This document shows positions 10,360 through 21,464 of a DNA stretch of 64,000 bases, piece by piece. Made by a program: the position numbers and the translations under genes. Position 1 is the stretch's first letter. Each line of letters begins with the position of its first letter. Source of the DNA: Prorocentrum cordatum. Taxonomy: Eukaryota; Sar; Dinophyceae; Prorocentrales; Prorocentraceae. Below the pieces are notes generated by a model, which saw nothing but the letters and a program-made list of their open reading frames with translations, searched no databases and was not told where the DNA came from. The DNA lies in contig CAUYUJ010014266.1 in NCBI GenBank assembly GCA_963575745.1, forward strand, positions 354,610 to 418,609. The letters run 5' to 3'.

Positions 10360-10640
10360 CGCCAGATTGGGATATCGCGAGCGGAGTAGTGGTTGGGGAT
10401 CTACGGGGAGGTGGAACGAGACAAAAGCGGTTTGCATCCCGAGAGAGGAGAGATGGGTCCCGCGCGGTCTGGTAGCCCGAAAACACCGCGAACATCGGCT
10501 TCGTGCCCGTGGTGACCGCCGCCGTGATGATGCCGACCAGCAGGAACGCCCGTGCCCCCGGGGGGGGAGGTCGGTAGCCAGAAGAAACTGCGCTAGCATA
10601 GGGACAGTGGCGACCAAGACGAATGATAAACAACATTGAT
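10360..10640 (-). CDS. Weak candidate coding segment
   Basis: The minus strand is open and includes a hydrophobic segment ARAFLLVGIITAAVTTGTKP that could be a membrane helix, followed by FSGYQTARDPSLLSRDANRF. There is no clear start or stop and no family. The call rests only on composition. Confidence 0.2.
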
Positions 10641-10859
10641 CTGTTTTGTACCGAGAATGTGTGCAAGGTCGTCGTGAGGGGTAGAAGGATATGATAACTC
10701 ATGAGGATGGAGGGGTGAATGGGAGGGGGGCCGTGGGGATTACGACAGGGGGGAAGGAGCAAGTGGACACGGCGACGCCACGACGCGCAGAACGGACGAT
10801 GACACGATGACACGACGACGCGTGTTTGCACATATCGCGCCTGCACGGGCGCGCCACCG

Positions 10860-13800
10860 TCAAGAGCACAGTGGGCGCGTGAATGGGGGCGCCGCGGCGC
10901 CGCCGAAATTATCGATGCAGCAAGTGTGCCAGGACGTGCAGCACGCCTGGCACCAAAAGAACGTCTTGTCGCGCCCGTCGGTCGATTTGATGTAGTCGTC
11001 TGCGCCAGCGGTGGCTGCGCACTTGCACCGCGCGCACTGGTGATGCGGATTGGGCGCGAGAGGCCCCCCAAAGAGTTTGGCTAGTTGCAGGTTGTATGCT
11101 AGCAACTGCCAGCCATCCAGGATCGGCTGTGCGCTTTTCATTCCTCTGGTAAAACGAAGACCTGTGTTGTTCATCACGATGGTGGCCCCAGCGTCAGAGA
11201 CCTCTGGCGCAGCGAAGGCGGGCGTGGCCTTGAAATTCATGGAGCCGCTCGGCATGTAGTGGAAGTCGATCGGCCGAGCCTTGGCCAGCGCAACATTCGT
11301 CCAGTGCACATGCTTCGCGTCGCTGTCCTCAGTGACCAGCAGGCCCACTCCATTGCGCTCGCGAGGGTGCACTTGTCGCTCCGCAGTGCGACGGGTGCAC
11401 TCTTGGACGGCTGCGATGGACGAAGCGTGCTCAGCCCGCAGCCCATCCACATCAATATCAGCCAGCGATGCTGGATGATGTAGCCCATGCGCATGAGGTG
11501 CGCCCTCGTCGCCCTCGTCGTCTACAGCGCACTTCGCCTCCGCTTCTTCCACGGCGCTATCCTCGTCGTCGCCAAGGTCTTGGACCACCCCGTCCTCGCC
11601 TCACTCCGCGATCTGCGGCTCGTCAGGCGCTGGCTCGACCTGGTCCTGGGCGTCGACGTCGGCTTCAGCTGCTTCGCCTGGGATGTGCATCCCCAGCGCT
11701 GCTTCGTCTGCACGCGCAGCTGGCGCAGGCCCTGGTGGTGGCGCAGCCTCGAGATTCACCGCGGCGTCGCCCTCCTCAATGTGAGGACCAGCGGGTGGCC
11801 GGTGGCGGCGCATCGCCAGCGGCCCCGGGCGGCGGGCCTGGCGGTGGGGCATCATGCGGAAGAGCAGTTGGCCGCGCCCGCAACGCTGCGGGCAGATGTC
11901 TCAGCGCCGTCGGCTCTGTCATGAGCAAGGCGGCGCGAGTAGAGATCCATTTGAGACTCCATGGCCACAGCCTGAGCCGCGCTGGAAACTTCTCGCAGGA
12001 CGTCGCGAGCAAGTGAATCAAGCGCTTGCTGACCAAGGGGATGTCCAACTCGAACACTTTGTCGTCGATGGTGCCAAGGGCGACGAAGGCGGCGCCGCTG
12101 TACTTCCATGAGATCACAAAGGCGGGGCGCTTGGCGCTGACCTAGTCTGCCGTGGCACCCTCTGCTGGCGGAGCCTGTAGAGAATATACATGTGTCACCC
12201 ACGGTTCATCGCCATGGTAGTCCTGTATTGTCTTAGCATACTTGGCAGCTTCCAGCAGATGAGGCCCAGCGCGATGCGGACACGGAAGTCTGGCTGACCC
12301 TAGCTAAGTGGTCGGACCTATGGGCACCATGGCAAATCGGTTTATATTCTCGTCAGTCTTCTGGAACTCTACAACGTCACGATGCATGGCGACACATTCT
12401 TCTGCTCGGATAGGGTCGCCTTTCTTCAGCCCAACCCTTGCAGCGACTAGTGGAAGATGGATGAAAGGTGCTGCTTCGGCAACACTTTGAATTACTGAGT
12501 TCGTGCCCTCTATCTCTTGCGTCGTGATCGACGAGTTAGCTCGGAGTAAGGCTATCCACTGGGCTAGCGACGCAGGACGCGTCCCAGTATCTCTGACCAC
12601 CTGGAGCTCCTCCATGAACAGCGCCCTCGTCTCCGCTGTGACGTCGTTGAAGTTATCCACTAAGCAGCACTCAGGCGAGCCGAGGGGTCGGCCAACGATC
12701 TTGCGACGCTCAACGTCATCTGTGTCCAGCGGCTTATCCAGCAGGACAAACAATACGAGCGGAAACGATAGTTGTTCTGCTGCTCTTTGTGTTCTTCTTG
12801 CTCGTCAGCGAAGGGGCCTGCGGCTGCGGCTGGAGCAGCCGGAGCGGCCCCAGCCCGAGCGGGGAACACCTTGCAGAGGACGGCCTTCAAGAAGTTACCA
12901 GCGGCACAGAACAGCTTCTCCGCGGCGTCAATGGAACCCCATCGGCCCCCCACTACTCTGCCAGGGAGTTTGCTGGAGAACTTCATGGCCACATCCTCAT
13001 TGAACTCCGCCTCTGCCGCTTCCTTCAGTTCCTTCTTGTTACCGACGGACCGCCACGCGTTAGAGATCGTCGCGACGCGGCTCACGTGGCCCCCTCTCCG
13101 AGCCAGGGCGTTCGGCGGCGCCCGCTCCCAGAGGTCGAGTAGCCCCTGGTCACATTTGATGGCAAGATGGCACTGGTGAAGCAAACGCAACGTACCCATG
13201 AACATCGCGTGCGCTTCCTCAGCCAGGTCCTTTTTCTGACGAAGCGAAGCATGCGCGTGTTGCCGCTGCCAGCGTCAACTCCAAAGATGAACGCCCTGGC
13301 CATTTTTTACATCATGTTCAGGACCAGGGGCAACGCGCCACGGTGGCGGGTCCGTCCGCAGCGGGCGCCCCACAGACTGCAGCTCACGCAACTGGAGTTC
13401 TCGGTTTGCATCTCCGCCGCCGTCTGCCAATGCTAGAAAGTCACCAGGGACGCAGTGACGACGCGCCCAACCAGGCGAAGGCGAGGACGGCATATCCAGA
13501 GGCACAAGCGTCGTCGTGAAGAAGTCGTTCAGCTCGTCTTCAGCCTCTTGGGCGCTCCCAGCTGCCACCAACGTAGTGATCAGGCCCGCGTGCACTTTCT
13601 CTCGCTGTATTGCCTCGTGGTTCGTCGCGTCAGACTGGATCAGATGCGCCTGAAGCGCGCAGCTGCTCGTCTCGCGGTGAAACGCAACCGATCGGAGGCG
13701 CTTGGCGATGTGCGCCCTGTATTTGTACGCCATCACTGTCTTCTTGTTGTTTAGATGCCCCCGCGCGTCGTCACTCATCATCATCATGGCGGAGGTTCGC

Positions 13801-14795
13801 GCTCCCGTGTGACCGAGGTTTCTTCGAATTGTTAGAGTGTATCCCCAGGGTGGTGTAACGTTCCGTCCGGGCCTCCAGCAGACAACGCTCTGCAATATTT
13901 AGGTCTCTCTATTCGGGCAACAACAACATTCCAAGACAGGCGCGCCGCCTTCCCAACGAAATAGTCACGGTTTTTCTTCGTGAGCGACTTTTGCCTTGAG
14001 CTGTGCGATCGTCGTTCTTCGCCTTCAGCTCTCGGTCGCGAACCGCGAGCATCATGTGAGATTCCTGAAGGTCGAACGATTCGTACGCGGCGATGTCGGA
14101 GCAGCTCCGGGCCGCTGCCACTGCGATGGCGTGTGGGGGGTGGGGGGGGGGGCGTTGCCAGAAGAGGCAGCCCCGCGATCTGCACTGGCCGCCGCAGCCA
14201 GCGGCGCTGCCAAAGGGTGAATGAGAAGCGATGCGCTCTGGGGAAAGTCGCATTCAGGTGTCTTCGCGTCCCGGGCATCCCCAGCTCGGTGTGTTGATGA
14301 GGCGTGCCGTTTTTTTTTGCTGGCGCCCTGCAGCGTCCACCAGGGCGCTCTCGAGCTGGGCCCACGTAGAGGCTTTCCCGAGAGCAGATAACATAATCCC
14401 AGGGATCAGCCTGATGTCGCAGGCTGCATCAGCTCGCCGCAAGTCTATCTGGGTCGACGCGTCGAACTCATTGGCAAGCTTCTCGGCCTCCATGCATACT
14501 TGGTTCCTGATCTTCCTGGCGTTATGGTTCGCCTCCATGTCCCCCGTGCAGAATACAGCGAGGGAGGCCACGTCGGCGTGCCGGATTACTCCCTGGAGCA
14601 TTTGGGACTCCAGCCCTCTGTCATGTATAAACTGTGCGATGTCGTGCAGGAGCGCTTTGCTCATGTTCTCAAGCGTAGGTAGCTCCTCGGGTGGCAATAT
14701 AATTTCAATTGGTTCTCGCGCTATGTCGGGCGAGCCAGTTCGAAGCAACTGCGCAGGAAAGCGCGCGCCCAACAATCGCGCATTCAGGTGAGACG
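10860..14795 (-). pseudogene. Broken transposon-like gene with Cys-rich C-terminus
   Basis: Nearly 4 kb of minus strand reads as one protein that changes frame repeatedly. In order the pieces include PTLENMSKALLHDIAQFIHD (about 14.65 kb), DDARGHLNNKKTVMAYKYRA (13.75), FIFGVDAGSGNTRMLRFVRK (13.25), WGSIDAAEKLFCAAGNFLKA (12.9), SITTQEIEGTNSVIQ (12.5), WVTHVYSLQAPPAEG (12.2) and KVFELDIPLVSKRLIHLLA (12.05). It ends with CARCKCA and FWCQACCTSWHTCC, a cysteine- and histidine-rich tail at 10.87-11.05 kb that may bind zinc. An in-frame TAG lies at 12142-12144 and a TGA at 11601-11603. Codon third positions are less G/C-rich than in the nearby host-gene exons. I read it as a decayed multi-copy, possibly transposase-like, gene, but the family is not certain. 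Confidence 0.4.
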
Positions 14796-15069
14796 AAGGA
14801 GGAGGGGGTGAAGGACTGGATGGATATAAGCGTGAAGGGTGGATGAATGGATGGGTGGATGGGGCGGAGGCTCCGGGTTGGGGGGTCGGCGGCGGCGACA
14901 GACGACGGGGCGCGGGCGGGAGTTCACAAAGCACTTGCTTCGAACGCCTCGGGCTCTTAGAACCCCCCTTTACTTTTCATTGGTCACTCGCCTCTGCTCG
15001 TTTGCTCACTTGCCCACTGGTGCATCGGTGTCCAAAACTCATTCGCCGATCTAGCGCGCTGCTCACTCT
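14796..15069. other. Spacer without identified features
   Basis: Short GGATG-type repeats around 14,820-14,865 and no gene signal. Confidence 0.3.
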
Positions 15070-15080
15070 TTCGCGCTCTC

Positions 15081-15128
<48 letters not shown>

Positions 15129-15159
15129 GTTATTATTCCTCTCTCTCTCTCTTTGTTTT

Positions 15160-15208
<49 letters not shown>

Positions 15209-15210
15209 AT
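15070..15210. repeat. (TC)n dinucleotide tract
   Basis: Two long TC/CT runs (about 15,078-15,124 and 15,138-15,205) separated by a short TTATGTTATTATTCC spacer. Confidence 0.9.
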
Positions 15211-15289
15211 GCGAGCGCGCGTATATAGAGATATATGTATATATAGATCGCTCCCACTTCTCTCTTTCTCGAGCGTGCGCTCTCTATCC

Positions 15290-15542
15290 CCCTCCCCCCC
15301 CCCCCCCCCCTCCCCCCCCCCCCCCCCGCGCGCGCGCCCGCGCGCGCGCGCGCGTGCGCACGCACGCGCGCACGCGCGCACGCGCACATGCACACACACA
15401 CGCACACACACGCGCACGCGCACGCACACGCACACGCACACACGCGCACGCGCACGCACACGCGCACGCACGCACGCACGCGCGCGCACACGCACGCGCA
15501 CGCGCGCACGCACACGCACACGCACACACACGCGCACTCGCC
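15290..15542. repeat. Poly-C followed by alternating (CG)/(CA) purine-pyrimidine tract
   Basis: Poly-C runs (15,290-15,326) lead into about 200 bases of strictly alternating CGCGCACACGCACACG. Such alternation favours left-handed (Z) DNA. The long His/Thr/Arg frames across it are repeat artefacts. Confidence 0.85.
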
Positions 15543-15699
15543 TCCTCGCAACCTCCACCCATCTCTCCCCATCTCCCCCCTCCCCCCTGCGCGCGGGGCA
15601 AGTGTTAGGTGATGGCACCTTGTATGCCTTTGTCCCATCGGCTCCTTCGCGGATCGCTCTCTGGCCCCCTCGGCAGTCCGCCCCCCCCCCCCCCCCGAC

Positions 15700-16200
15700 G
15701 GGCAGGCAGAAGAACAGAGGAACTTGGAGGTCTTGGCAACCCGGGAGGGCAAGGGGCATAGCTTGCACCACTGCTTTTGAGGAGCCCGAGTCCCGCGTTC
15801 GCGATGCGAGATCATCTCCGCTCCCACGCGCACTCCCTCATCTGATGGGCCCTCACTTGGTGAATGTGATGTCGCGCAAATGGCGCCCTCGCTGGCCGAT
15901 GCGCTAACGCCCCAAGCCGCGACGCGAGGCGCGCGGGTACCCTCGCGCTTCAGCCGACGACGTGACGACGTGACATATTGGGCGGTGGGTTGCCCAATCC
16001 TGCTTCTCTCGGTCAGGTGTTGGACACTTTCGAGGGTTTCGTGCATCGCCTGCCCGCCCCGAGGGCCCCAAGCCGCGCGACCGCGGCGCCGCTGGGCGCG
16101 CGGGATCGCCGAATCAAGCGGACCAGCCCGCCAAGGGCCCGCGGCCCCCTCCCGGGGTGCGGGGCAGGGGGCGGGGCGGGGGGGTGGTCCTCCCGCCTGC
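15700..16200 (-). CDS. Weak candidate coding region
   Basis: The minus strand stays open and contains non-repetitive stretches such as QAMHETLESVQHLTERSRIG (about 16.0 kb) and ISHRERGTRAPQKQWCKLCP (about 15.78 kb). It runs into the poly-C/CA tract without a stop. No start, splice site or family can be assigned. Confidence 0.2.
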
Positions 16201-16424
16201 GGACGGCAGCGTGGCGACGGCGAGAGATATTGGAGAATGGAAGTTGGCACAGGAAATGAGGCCGACGAAAAGGAACATAAATAATGTCAAGAGGGGGCGC
16301 GAGGGGCGGCGGATCACAGAGAGGAGAGGGATAAGCAAAACGAGGGAAGGTGGGGAAGAGGGGGGCGAATGAAGTTATCGGCGCCCATTAGCTTGCGTGG
16401 GCGGGAGGGACAAGTAAGTCGCAT
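16201..16424. other. Purine-rich spacer
   Basis: GA-rich DNA (GAGGGGGCGCGAGGG and similar). No feature recognised. Confidence 0.3.
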
Positions 16425-16906
16425 TCATCTTGGAAACTTATCCAGGGGGAGAGGGGGCCTGCGACGACAGACCGACGGTTCGATCGCAACCGCAAGCCCG
16501 CCAGCTGAAAGGGTTGTTGTTGGGGCGTTGGGAGCGCAGGGGTTCAATGTGTAATTGTTATTATGGAAGCGCTTGTGGCCGAGCGGCCAGTGCGCATGAG
16601 GCATGAAACGGGATGAAGTAATAATGCGCTTAAAGTAGCTTGGGTTCTTGAGGCCCACGCGAGACCTACTTGAAACGAGAGGGCCAGCGCCGCCACTGAT
16701 CCGACGATGCGACGATGGCAGGGTAACATGATGAGAAGGTTGCCAGGAGGTGGAACCAAGCTGCCTTTATCCATCGCCCGAACTACTTCCAGGCACACGC
16801 GGGGACCCCCCGTTCTGGCGAGCGCCTTGTGGCGTGAAAACGCCGTTCGCTGAGAGAGGCCGAGTGCCTTTGGGGGGCGGGGTAAGAAGGAGCAAAAGGC
16901 CCACAT
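16425..16906 (-). CDS. Candidate coding segment in two frames
   Basis: The minus strand first reads ALARTGGPRVCLEVVRAMDK and GNLLIMLPCHRRIVGSVAAL. Near 16,665 it switches frame to NPSYFKRIITSSRFMPHAHW and PLGHKRFHNNNYTLNPCAPN. The second part ends after a Pro/Arg-rich run at about 16,425. Both parts look like real protein and probably belong together with one frame change or a splice between them. No family recognised. Confidence 0.35.
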
Positions 16907-17492
16907 TACCTTAGCTCATTCTCTTCTGTTCACGGCATTGTCCAAACTTGGTGCGAGGTGTTCGCTTCCCCCCCACTCATGTCAGCGAACCTTTCAAACG
17001 AAGAAGTGAAGAGCTGTCAAGCTCGCTTTCGCCCCCTGACCGCCGGCCTACCGGGGCCGCCTGGCTTGCAGACCCTGCCGCGGGCTCGAAGATCATCGCC
17101 GAGAAGATGGTGACGGCGATGGCGCCGTAGAGCCGAAGACGCCGCATATCGTGATGTAGTAAAGTAGTAAGTGATGCCGCGGCCGCGGCGTCTCGAAGCC
17201 TCGCAGCGGGGGCTCATCCATCCACCCCTTTACCTCCCTGCCCCTTCTCCTCTCCTTCTATCCTCTCATCCTCTCATCCTCTCCCCCGCCGGCCCTCCCT
17301 CGACCGCGCGGGCGTGAGTGCGAGGTGTGCGATGGCGCGCGTGGTTTTCTCATTGGATGTAGTAGTTGCGCACTGTGGCATGTCAGTGTGACGAATCATA
17401 GGAATCAGGGTGAGTCTAGTAGCGGGGCATGACCTTAGACATCGTAGAGGCCCCCCTGCCGAATCCCATTGCGCGCCCCGGTATGACTTGCA
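16907..17492. other. Intergenic or intronic spacer
   Basis: Includes CTCATCCTCTCATCCTCTC-type pyrimidine repeats at about 17,250-17,285. No gene recognised. Confidence 0.3.
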
Positions 17493-17616
17493 CTAGTCGA
17501 CATCGTCGCCGCCGAAGTCGTCGCCGCTCTCGTCGGGGCTTCGCTCGCGCATGTCATCGTCGCCATCGCCATCGCTGCTTCGCTTGGAATTGGCGAGGGG
17601 CACCCCGTGAACGACT
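17493..17616 (-). CDS. Terminal exon with acidic C-terminus
   Basis: After a possible TTATCCAG acceptor the minus strand reads VHGVPLANSKRSS, then DGDGDDDMRERSPDESGDDF and GGDDVD before TAG at 17493-17495. The highly acidic tail with G/C-ending codons looks like a genuine protein C-terminus. Product unknown. It may join the segment at 17,670-17,880. Confidence 0.4.
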
Positions 17617-17669
17617 GGATAAGGTAACGCGACGTTCTCCTGGGCGGGCGGGCGGCAAGGCGACGGGGC

Positions 17670-17880
17670 TCAGGGAATGAGGGTGGAGACAAGGGGTAGT
17701 CGAATTGCCCGTCCCCTGTGGTCCTCCAGCAGATTGGGAAGTTCGTGGTCGCGGTGTGTTGCCAGACGAGCCTTGCAATTGTGCAGGACTTCCATCCCCA
17801 GCTGGCCGTGCGTGCACGTTGCGGGCTCACTCGTAAAATTGCCTCGTTCGTTATTTGCTCGCATTTCCTCCGCGACGCCC
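17670..17880 (-). CDS. Candidate exon of an unassigned gene
   Basis: The minus strand reads NERGNFTSEPATCTHGQLGM and EVLHNCKARLATHRDHELPN, then LLEDHRGRAIRLPLVSTLIP. Balanced composition with no repeat signature. The in-frame TGA at its end may lie beyond the true splice donor. Confidence 0.35.
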
Positions 17881-17997
17881 TTTTAAGCCACGCGGCTGCA
17901 CTGGCGCCCCCGCGCTCTGCGCCCTCCCCCCTCCCCCCTCCCGGGAGACCTGATTTGAGGCGTCGAGGCGTTGAAGCATTTGTGAGGGGAGGGGCGA

Positions 17998-18106
17998 ACA
18001 GGGGTGGTGGTGGTGGTGGTGGTGGTGGTGGTGGTGGTGGTGTGTGTGCGGGGTGGGGTGGGGTGGGGTGGGTGGTGGGTGGGTGGGTGTGGGGGGGGGG
18101 GGGGGT
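17998..18106. repeat. (GGT)n then GGGTGG repeat
   Basis: A GGT trinucleotide run followed by GGGGTGGGGTGGGG-type repeats and poly-G. The guanine runs could form quadruplex DNA. Confidence 0.85.
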
Positions 18107-18383
18107 CGGTCGCTGGGCCACGTAGACGTGCACTTATGTTCTAGAACAAGAAACATTGCAATGCGCACGCGATGCCGTTATCTCTCCCTTGTCCTTCTCC
18201 TCCGTTTTCAATCATCATCTTCTGTCCCTCCACCCTTTGCCCCCCCTTTCCCCCCCCCCCCCCCTCCCCCCCTTCATCCTCTCATCCTCCTCGCGCTCGA
18301 AAAGTTTCACCGCGTCCCTTGTGAGCGTCGGGGTGCTGGGATAAGCCGCCGCCGACGGCGACGCGCGCGTGGGCCCGCGGGAT

Positions 18384-18640
18384 CTAGCTGGTCGCCGCGT
18401 CGTCCTCAGCCTTGGGCGCCCCCTGAAGAGAGTTGAAGTGCTTGCGCCCCAGGCCCATCCCATCGCGGGGCGCGCCGATGGCCTCGTCGTAGAATCTCAA
18501 ACCGCGGGGGGGGGGCGCTTTGACGCAGGGTGGAAAGGTGGTTGCGAAGCCCGTGGTTAATGGGTCCATGGCGTCAATGGCACGCCCGGAGACGCCAGGG
18601 CCCCCGCGCCTTCCGATTAAGCGATTGCGTGGTTACATCA
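18384..18640 (-). CDS. Terminal exon of an unassigned gene
   Basis: The minus strand reads RRGGPGVSGRAIDAMDPLTT, GFATTFPPCVKAPPPRGLRF, YDEAIGAPRDGMGLGRKHFN and SLQGAPKAEDDAATS, then TAG at 18384-18386. Codons mostly end in G or C and one C7 run falls within a Pro-Pro-Pro stretch. The frame continues upstream of the first ATG (18,569) to a TAA at about 18,640, so the exon probably begins at an acceptor in between. No family recognised. It could be the last exon of the large gene whose other exons lie at 19.9-25.7 kb. Confidence 0.45.
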
Positions 18641-18671
18641 TCACCACGGAAAGAGCGCGTTCTACCGCTGC

Positions 18672-18902
18672 TGGCGGAAAACCGGGGGGGGGCACTACCG
18701 GTTCGAACCCCTCCCCCCCCCCCCCCTCCGAAAACCGGGGGGGGTCACTACGGTTCGAAACCCCTCCCCCCCCCCCCCCCCTGCTCATCATGAAAAGGGG
18801 GGGGGGGGGGGGGGTCACTACCGGTTCGAACCCCTCCCCCCCCCCTCCGGATCCGGAAAACCGGGGGGGGGTCACTACCGGTTCGAACCCCCCCCCCCCT
18901 CG
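18672..18902. repeat. Left block of inverted GTTCGAAC repeats
   Basis: Four copies of GAAAACC, poly-G, TCACTACCGGTTCGAACCC and poly-C. Reverse-complement copies lie at 19,560-19,680. The segment GGTTCGAACCC matches the consensus B box of RNA polymerase III promoters, but no A box or tRNA fold accompanies it. Confidence 0.8.
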
Positions 18903-19545
18903 AAAACCGAGTGGGGGTGCGGACAGTGGTGGGGGCGGTGTTGGTGGGGACAGTGGTGAGGGGATAGCGGGACAGTGGTGGGGACAGTGGGACAGTGGGA
19001 CAGTGGTGGGGACGGCAGTGGCGGGGACAGTGGTGGGGACAATGGTGGGAACAGGGGGGGACAGTGGACAGTGGTGGTGACGGTGGTGGTGGGGACAGTG
19101 GTGTGGGGACAATGGGAATGAGGTGGAAACAGTGGGACAGTGGAGGGTACAATGGTGGTGGGGACAGTGGTGAAGGCGGTGGCGAGGACGGCGGTGGGAC
19201 AATGGGACAGAGGTACAGTGGGGACAGTGGTGGGGACAGTGGGGACAGTGGTGGGAACAGTGGGACAGCTCAGTGGGACAGCGGAGGAGTCAGTGGGACA
19301 GTGGGGACAGTGGGGATAGTCGGGCAGTGGTTGGGGCCGTGGAGACAGTGGGGAGAGTGGAACCGTGGTGGGAACAGTTCTGGGGACAGCGGGGACAGTG
19401 CGACAGTGGTGGGGCCACTGGTGGGGACAGTAGGGGCGGTGGTGGAACCAGTGGGGACAGCGGTGGTGAGGACAGTGGTGCTGGGAACACCAGTGGGGGA
19501 TGTGATGCGGACGGTGGTGGGGACCGGAGTTAGTCGTTTGCTGGC
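18903..19545. repeat. GTGGGGACA-type minisatellite
   Basis: About 640 bases of imperfect 9-12-bp units such as GTGGGGACA and GTGGGACA. No coding signal. Confidence 0.85.
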
Positions 19546-19555
19546 GGTGAGTAAA

Positions 19556-19800
19556 GGGGGGGGGGGGGGGGTTCGAACTGGTAGTGACCCCCCCCCCGGT
19601 TTTCCGGATATCCGGAAGGGGGGGGGGGGGGGGGAGGGGGTTCGAACCGGTAGTGGACCCCCCCGGTTTTCGGCGGGGGGGGGGGGAGGGGGGGGGGGGA
19701 TGGGGTTAGGGGGAGGGGGGGTTTTTGCCGGGGGAGGGGGCGGGGGGTTCCAGCAGGGGGGGGGGGGGATTTTCGGAGGAGGTGGGGGGGGGGGGGGGCG
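19556..19800. repeat. Right block of inverted repeats plus poly-G
   Basis: Two copies of the left block in inverse orientation (GGTTCGAACTGGTAGTGACC, then poly-C, GGTTTTCC), followed by more than 100 bases of almost pure G. Confidence 0.8.
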
Positions 19801-19889
19801 GACCCCCGGGTTCCAGAGGAAAAGGTTGGCAATTTTCCACAGTAAAGCGGCGGTGGATCACGCTCTCTCTCACCGCGCAATCCCATTCC

Positions 19890-20042
19890 CCCATTCTTCC
19901 CTCGTCCGGCCTCCTCATCCCTCTCCTCGTCGCTAACCGAGTCAAGCCACGTCCCATCGTCGAGCCGCGTCCCGCCCATGGGGCACTGAAAGTTCCACTC
20001 CTTCCCCGCGACGCGGCAATCGCAATGGCCCCTGTACAAATA
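19890..20042 (-). CDS. Candidate exon, Cys- and Trp-containing
   Basis: Following CCAAAAG the minus strand reads YLYRGHCDCRVAGKEWNFQC, PMGGTRLDDGTWLDSVSDEE and RDEEA. A C-x-C pair and a later Cys are visible. The following donor is uncertain. Product unknown. Confidence 0.45.
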
Positions 20043-20397
20043 CTTTTGGCCCCAACGGGAGGGGGATGGGGAGGCGAATGGACGAGGAGAAGGAGGGGGT
20101 GGAGTAGGCGGACCAGGGGGAAGGGAGATCGGCTGAACCATCTTTCCCCGTCCGCTCATCGTTCCTGCCCCCCCGTCGCTTCCCCCCTCCCCCGCTCTTC
20201 TCCTCCTTGCCACCTTGCCAATTCCCTTTTCATCCGTCCTATATTGCCGTGCCTTGCTCTCTTCCCCATCTTCCTGCCTCCAATCCCCGATTATCCTCTC
20301 GGTAGCTTTCAGGTCTTCAGGTGTTAAGGAGCGGCGGCGCTGGCAGTGATGCCTTTGCTGCATAAAAACAATTTAACCCATTTGCCCGATCGGAGAC

Positions 20398-20603
20398 CTT
20401 GCGCGCTGCCATCGCGCGCTGCTCCTGCTTGGCGTCGGCGTCGCCGTCGTCGCTGAACGCTGGCCTCGCGCCCCCCTCGTCCTCCCGCGTGGTGCTGCCC
20501 AGCCCGTCAGCGGGAATGCGTTGCTTGGCCTTCTCGGCGCGGCCGCCGTCGGAGCGCCGCGGCGCGGCGCTGCCGGCGCCGCCCGCGCTCGAGCTCGAAT
20601 CAG
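20398..20603 (-). CDS. Candidate exon, Ser- and charge-rich
   Basis: The minus strand reads DSSSSAGGAGSAAPRRSDGG, RAEKAKQRIPADGLGSTTRE, DEGGARPAFSDDGDADAKQE and QRAMAARK, then a donor-like AAG/GTCTCC. Nearly all codons end in G or C. The composition suggests a disordered linker. Confidence 0.5.
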
Positions 20604-20819
20604 ACAGAAATGGCTTCTCAGAAAGGGCGCGTCAACACAGCATCCCCCACGCGCTCTCAGGATTCCTCCAAAGCCCTCTATGCAATTACTCAATATGAAT
20701 ACTACTCTCCCTCTTCCCCTGATGACGGCTTGAAAATATTGCCCCCCCCCCCGCCGCGTACTGTTTTTTGCGCGCAAGATTCCCCGGAGATGGGTTTTCG
20801 GTTGCACTTGTTTCCAAAA

Positions 20820-21015
20820 CGCTGCTCTCGCTGAGGCGCCGGCCTCATTTTCGGGCCCCGCTCGTTCCGAATCCTGCCCCCGCTGCAGCGCTGGTCTCAT
20901 TTCCGTGCTCCCGCTCGTTCCGAGTCGTGCTCCCGCTGCAACGCTGGCCTCATTTCCGCGCTTCCGCTCGTTCCGACTCGTGCTCCCGCTGCAGCGCTGG
21001 TGTCATTTCCCGCGC
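20820..21015. repeat. 53-bp tandem repeat
   Basis: Almost four copies of a unit of about 53 bases containing CGCTGGCCTCATTTCCG and CTCGTTCCGA. Probably intronic. The rest of 20,604-21,464 holds pyrimidine-rich DNA and a G-run at 21,180, with no gene seen. Confidence 0.75.
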
Positions 21016-21464
21016 CGTGCCGCGGCAAGCTATGCAATGCTAGGTTCATACTACGCTTTGCGGTGCTCTTCTACGCCATGCCACGCCGTGCTCTACAATG
21101 CATCGCGTACCCTTTCGGGATCATTGCCCTGCTCGGCGTCCGACCGTGCGAGGAGAGAAGGGATCCACGCCATGGCGAGGGGGGGGGGGGGGGGTAGGAT
21201 GTCAGATTTGACGCGAGCGCACCTAACTTGCCGTCTCCCCCTCCCCCCTTGCCCTTCCCCTTCCTTCCGCGTTCCCTCCGCCCCTTCCCGCCTGTTCAAA
21301 TCTCGCTGGTCCCTCCAGCCCCTCCCCCCCTCACCCACTCCCCTATTCCCTCTGCCCATCGCATGCCCCTCACCCCCTTGCCTGACCTCGTAAACACGTT
21401 CTTGTTCCATCTCCCCTCCCAGCCGATCCTCGACCTCAGCTGATCCGTTGCCATCCCTCACCCT

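Noticed and set aside
15133-15771. His/Thr- and Val/Arg-rich proteins over the CA/CG tract.
   Set aside because: Alternating dinucleotides produce them in every frame.
16568-16650. Possible tRNA: TGTGGCCGAGCGGCC resembles a tRNA-Ser/Leu A box.
   Set aside because: No B box, acceptor stem or anticodon arm can be drawn at the proper distance.
18690-18880. GGTTCGAACCC as part of tRNA genes or a SINE.
   Set aside because: No A box, no cloverleaf and no A-rich tail; kept only as a B-box-like repeat.
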